DNA of 64,000 nucleotides from Hoplostethus atlanticus (lineage: Eukaryota > Chordata > Actinopteri > Trachichthyiformes > Trachichthyidae), in assembly GCA_034670405.1 (NCBI GenBank), contig JAXDDX010000005.1:1621001-1685000 (forward strand). The letters are read 5' to 3'. This document shows, piece by piece, positions 61,081 to 64,000 of this stretch. Positions within the stretch are counted from its first letter, which is position 1, and each line of letters starts with the position of its first letter. The notes under the pieces were generated by a model. That model saw only the letters and a list, made by a program, of their open reading frames with translations. It was not told where the DNA came from and made no database searches. The position numbers were made by a program, and so were the translations under genes.

Positions 61081-63579
61081 GAAATAGTAGCATGAACTCC
61101 AGACTGCGATACGAGCTCCATTTGAACTCATTTCTTACCTACTAGTTAATTGGGTTTTTTGGAAATGTGACAAATCTCAAGGCGGTAGTTATCGCGCACC
61201 AAACAACAATCTTGTCAAATAAAAAAACACCGTTCGTTAAAAAAAGGCAAAAGAATGCGGTCCGAAAGCAAAAAGGGCTATATTTGCTATCAGAGCGGAT
61301 GGCACATGGCGTCGTTCCCAGAGCACCTCTTGCTGAGGTTTTTAGGGACAGTCTAACTCTTGAAAGTGCCATTAATTATTAATGATACCCAGCACAACTG
61401 AAATGGCCAATTTCCCTGTTGTCTCTATGACCAGAAGGGTGCTCGAGGGCGAAGACCTGCAATTAGCTGTTATATGTGGGTGGCCATTCTAGACAGCATC
61501 AACTCTTGTTAGTATCATGACTGCAGAGGAAAGGAGACTGAACCCCAAGACTAATTGTCCTATCCCTCTCCCTTAAATATGAAGACATTAAAGTTGATTA
61601 GTCTTTCTAATTAGGTTATGCTTTTTGATACCACTTGTGTTTTTTTGCTTCCGGCTTTTATGTACGATAATCTCTTTATTGCACACTTGCACACAAAGTT
61701 ATTCCATTGTAGATATACGCGTGCAATCACATACGTGGAAACAGGAGTACACTGGGGAAAAAAAGACATTTCTAGGTGAATGTACTTGCGCAATAATACA
61801 CATCCTGTATGTAGTTTCCTCTGGGAGAAGAAAAAAAAAAAAAGCACTACATGAAAAATACTTGGCATACTTGAAATACTCCCAGCATGTGAAATCGTGT
61901 AATATTTCTTCGGAACAAAAGGAACAGTAAGTAGACTTGTTCAGGTATTGAGTTTACAGAGAAATGAAACCGCAAGAGCCACTTAACCCAAGATGCTGCC
62001 TTCTAATAACAGCTAAATCTGATATCCCAACCGCTCTCCCCCTTTGCAACTGCACACAAGGACATGACTGGGCAGAAAAAGGAGAGTCCTCATCTGTAAG
62101 ATTAGGTTTGGCAACTCTACTCCTCTCCTCTGGATGTCAGATCGGCAGAGTAAATTATATTGAGATCCTCTCAGAGATGACAGATGAAATCTGTCTCTTT
62201 GGGCTTGACGTGGAGCTGCAGGTGATACATGATATGCGATAAGGCGGTGATGTCACGGCCGCAGGTGGCTCCCCCCCCCACCCCACCCCCCCTACTTGTG
62301 TGGAAAATGGCAGCACTGTGAGCGGCTCACAGAGAACTTTTATCTCTCCCCATCTGTGTGGTCTCAGGCGCGATGATCTTGGACTCCAGCCATCTCAACC
62401 TTCATGCCATTTAAGAAAAAAAAAGGGGGAGGGGGCGGCTGGATGGAGAGAAAAAAGAGAGGGAGGGAGCGAGAAGAAGGCTGCTTTAAAGTTTTAGGGA
62501 AGCAAGCAGCTGTTTGTCATGTTTGTGTGTAGATCGGGGATCGTTTCTCAGCTTCTGTCTTTGTACCATATGGAAACCAAATTGCTAAAGGAAAGTCTCA
62601 AGCCACTGATCAAATCTACTATATTATAAATGATAACTGTATGTTACTGCATGTTGCTACATTGGAGAAGCATAGACATACCTGCCGGGAAAGATTGCAC
62701 ATCTAATACACACGACTTTAATAGTAACTTTCTGAAGCACTTTGTATTGTTGAAATGAAAAGCTGCTACATCTTATCAGAAGTAGACGCTTGAGAGGGTC
62801 AAAGGCGCCCTTCTCTGAATCTAAACCAACGACAACACTCAGTCTTGTATTTTGTTTCCATCCATTCCCATGAAATGAGATGTGGAAGGGCACAAAAGGA
62901 GCAATCAAAAAATTTGATATTCAAAAAAAAAAAAGGAAAAAGTCAAGTTTAGTTTGGTTAATAGCCTCGCCCAGTGCTCTTACTGACGGCGTGGTCTTTT
63001 CTTGCCAAGCTTTTCCAGAACAAACAGGTACGCCTGTAGTGTTTGATAGGGGGCATCTGCACGCTGCAGACGCCGAGCGGAGCTTGAAGGACTTATCATT
63101 TTGAAATGAGGAAAAGTAAATATATGTTGCTTGTCAATAATTAGGAATGCCTCGCCTTTTGTTTCTATGTATGTTGTTGTCAATGTGCCATTTTGGACTC
63201 AGCTGCACTTCAGAGATATAGAGGCTGGTCCATGCTGTCTTCCCTGTATTGTGATATTACAGCCTGGCAGCATTCTTTCATGTTAATGGATGAACGCCAG
63301 CTAACGGTATATCAAGTCTCAGGTAGTGTGTGTTTATATAAGAATTATTGCTTTTAATATGGGCTATAACATCAAAGATTGTTTTGAGGTTATTCCATAC
63401 AGTAATGCTAGAATTCAATTAATTTCTATGATTGTCGAAGCAAAATTAGACAGAAGGGCAACGCTAAGGCACAACATTCAGCTAAATAGCTTTGAACTAC
63501 AGATAGTTTCCATTAATTAAACTGGATTGCAAGTTGTTTAATCAATTTCAGAGCCCCAAACAGTGACAATCAACCGCCT

Positions 63580-63642
63580 GCAGTGTGTGTATGCGTGCAC
63601 GCGCACACGTGTGTGTATGTGCGGGTCCGCTTGCGCACGTGT
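63580..63642 (+). repeat. GT-rich imperfect repeat with alternating purine-pyrimidine
   Basis: GTGTGTATGCGTGCACGCGC-type sequence, alternating purine and pyrimidine, which favours Z-DNA. Confidence 0.85.
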
Positions 63643-64000
63643 GGTCAAAAAGGAGAAGAAAACGAAAGCATTTGTCTGTTTGCAATGCTACCAGTCTTGC
63701 TGCCGTGTAGGGTCTCACTAATTAACCTTGACGTTGATAATGTGCTTAATTACTTTATATTGTGATTTAGTTTCTTTCTAGAGGTTATACTTTCTTTCAG
63801 ATTGCAGAAATAATCTCACATGCCTCAAAGGTGTTGAGCGGAGAATGCGATGCCCCAGTGAAATGCTGGCGCGAGGCAGGCATCTGTGTGGATAGACTTT
63901 GTGATTACCGCCGCATTGACATCAATGGAAAACATTTGACACCTGGTCGAGAGAGAGGGCAGCGTCGGGCTGGAATAACTTTGATTAAATAAAAAAGAAG

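Larger units (their letters stand above)
56491..64000. other. Distal upstream flank of zfpm2
   Basis: AT-rich DNA with no recognisable exon. It has (TA)n runs near 56500-56518 and 59713-59777, poly-A runs, and an imperfect GT tract at 63580-63642. Blocks at about 58.0-58.7 kb and 60.4-61.1 kb are non-repetitive with TAAT, octamer and GATA cores, as in conserved elements. Open frames (up to 111 aa) show no family signature. The next upstream gene is not reached. Confidence 0.5.

Overview
The window is vertebrate genomic DNA, most likely from a teleost fish. It holds the 5' part of one gene read on the minus strand: zfpm2 (Friend of GATA 2, FOG2), the multi-zinc-finger cofactor of GATA4/5/6. 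Four coding exons join without a frame conflict: exon 1 at 52335-52296, exon 2 at 21915-21757, exon 3 at 14504-14403 and exon 4 at 336-212. They encode the first 142 residues: the N-terminal NuRD-recruiting FOG repression motif, an acidic segment, a linker, and the start of the PR-like region ending in a run of ...[10 protein letters not shown].... The zinc-finger exons lie beyond the low-coordinate edge. I cannot tell which teleost duplicate (zfpm2a or zfpm2b) this is. A fish source is inferred from very dense CA/CT microsatellites and mononucleotide runs, few transposons, and introns far shorter than those of the human gene.

Layout from 5' to 3' on the minus strand: (i) 52336-64000 is 5' leader, promoter and upstream DNA. 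It has a CpG cluster, a GATA site and purine/pyrimidine tracts near the first exon, AT-rich single-copy blocks resembling conserved non-coding elements, and one unexplained coding-like GC-rich patch at about 56.24-56.49 kb. (ii) Intron 1 (30.4 kb, 21916-52295) carries two CpG-rich promoter-like patches (about 35.75-36.35 kb and 32.46-32.61 kb), clusters of GATA motifs, a perfect hairpin next to a perfect palindrome, two very long pure (CT)n tracts, and two copies of a dispersed repeat. (iii) Intron 2 (7.3 kb) is mostly AT-rich CNE-like sequence. (iv) Intron 3 (14.1 kb) is rich in simple repeats, with a third copy of the dispersed repeat and a plus-strand exon-like unit at 11072-11430. (v) Intron 4 is only entered (1-211).

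The points most worth a second look are: the (TG)n tract that stands where the polypyrimidine tract of the exon 2 acceptor should be; CpG-rich patches inside intron 1 that could start a FOG2 isoform lacking the exon 1 repression motif; a five-site GATA cluster that could let GATA factors regulate their own cofactor; and two exon-like patches not explained by zfpm2. I found no other protein-coding gene, tRNA, rRNA, CRISPR array, or intact autonomous transposon. Most open frames in the window run through microsatellites or show no family signature.
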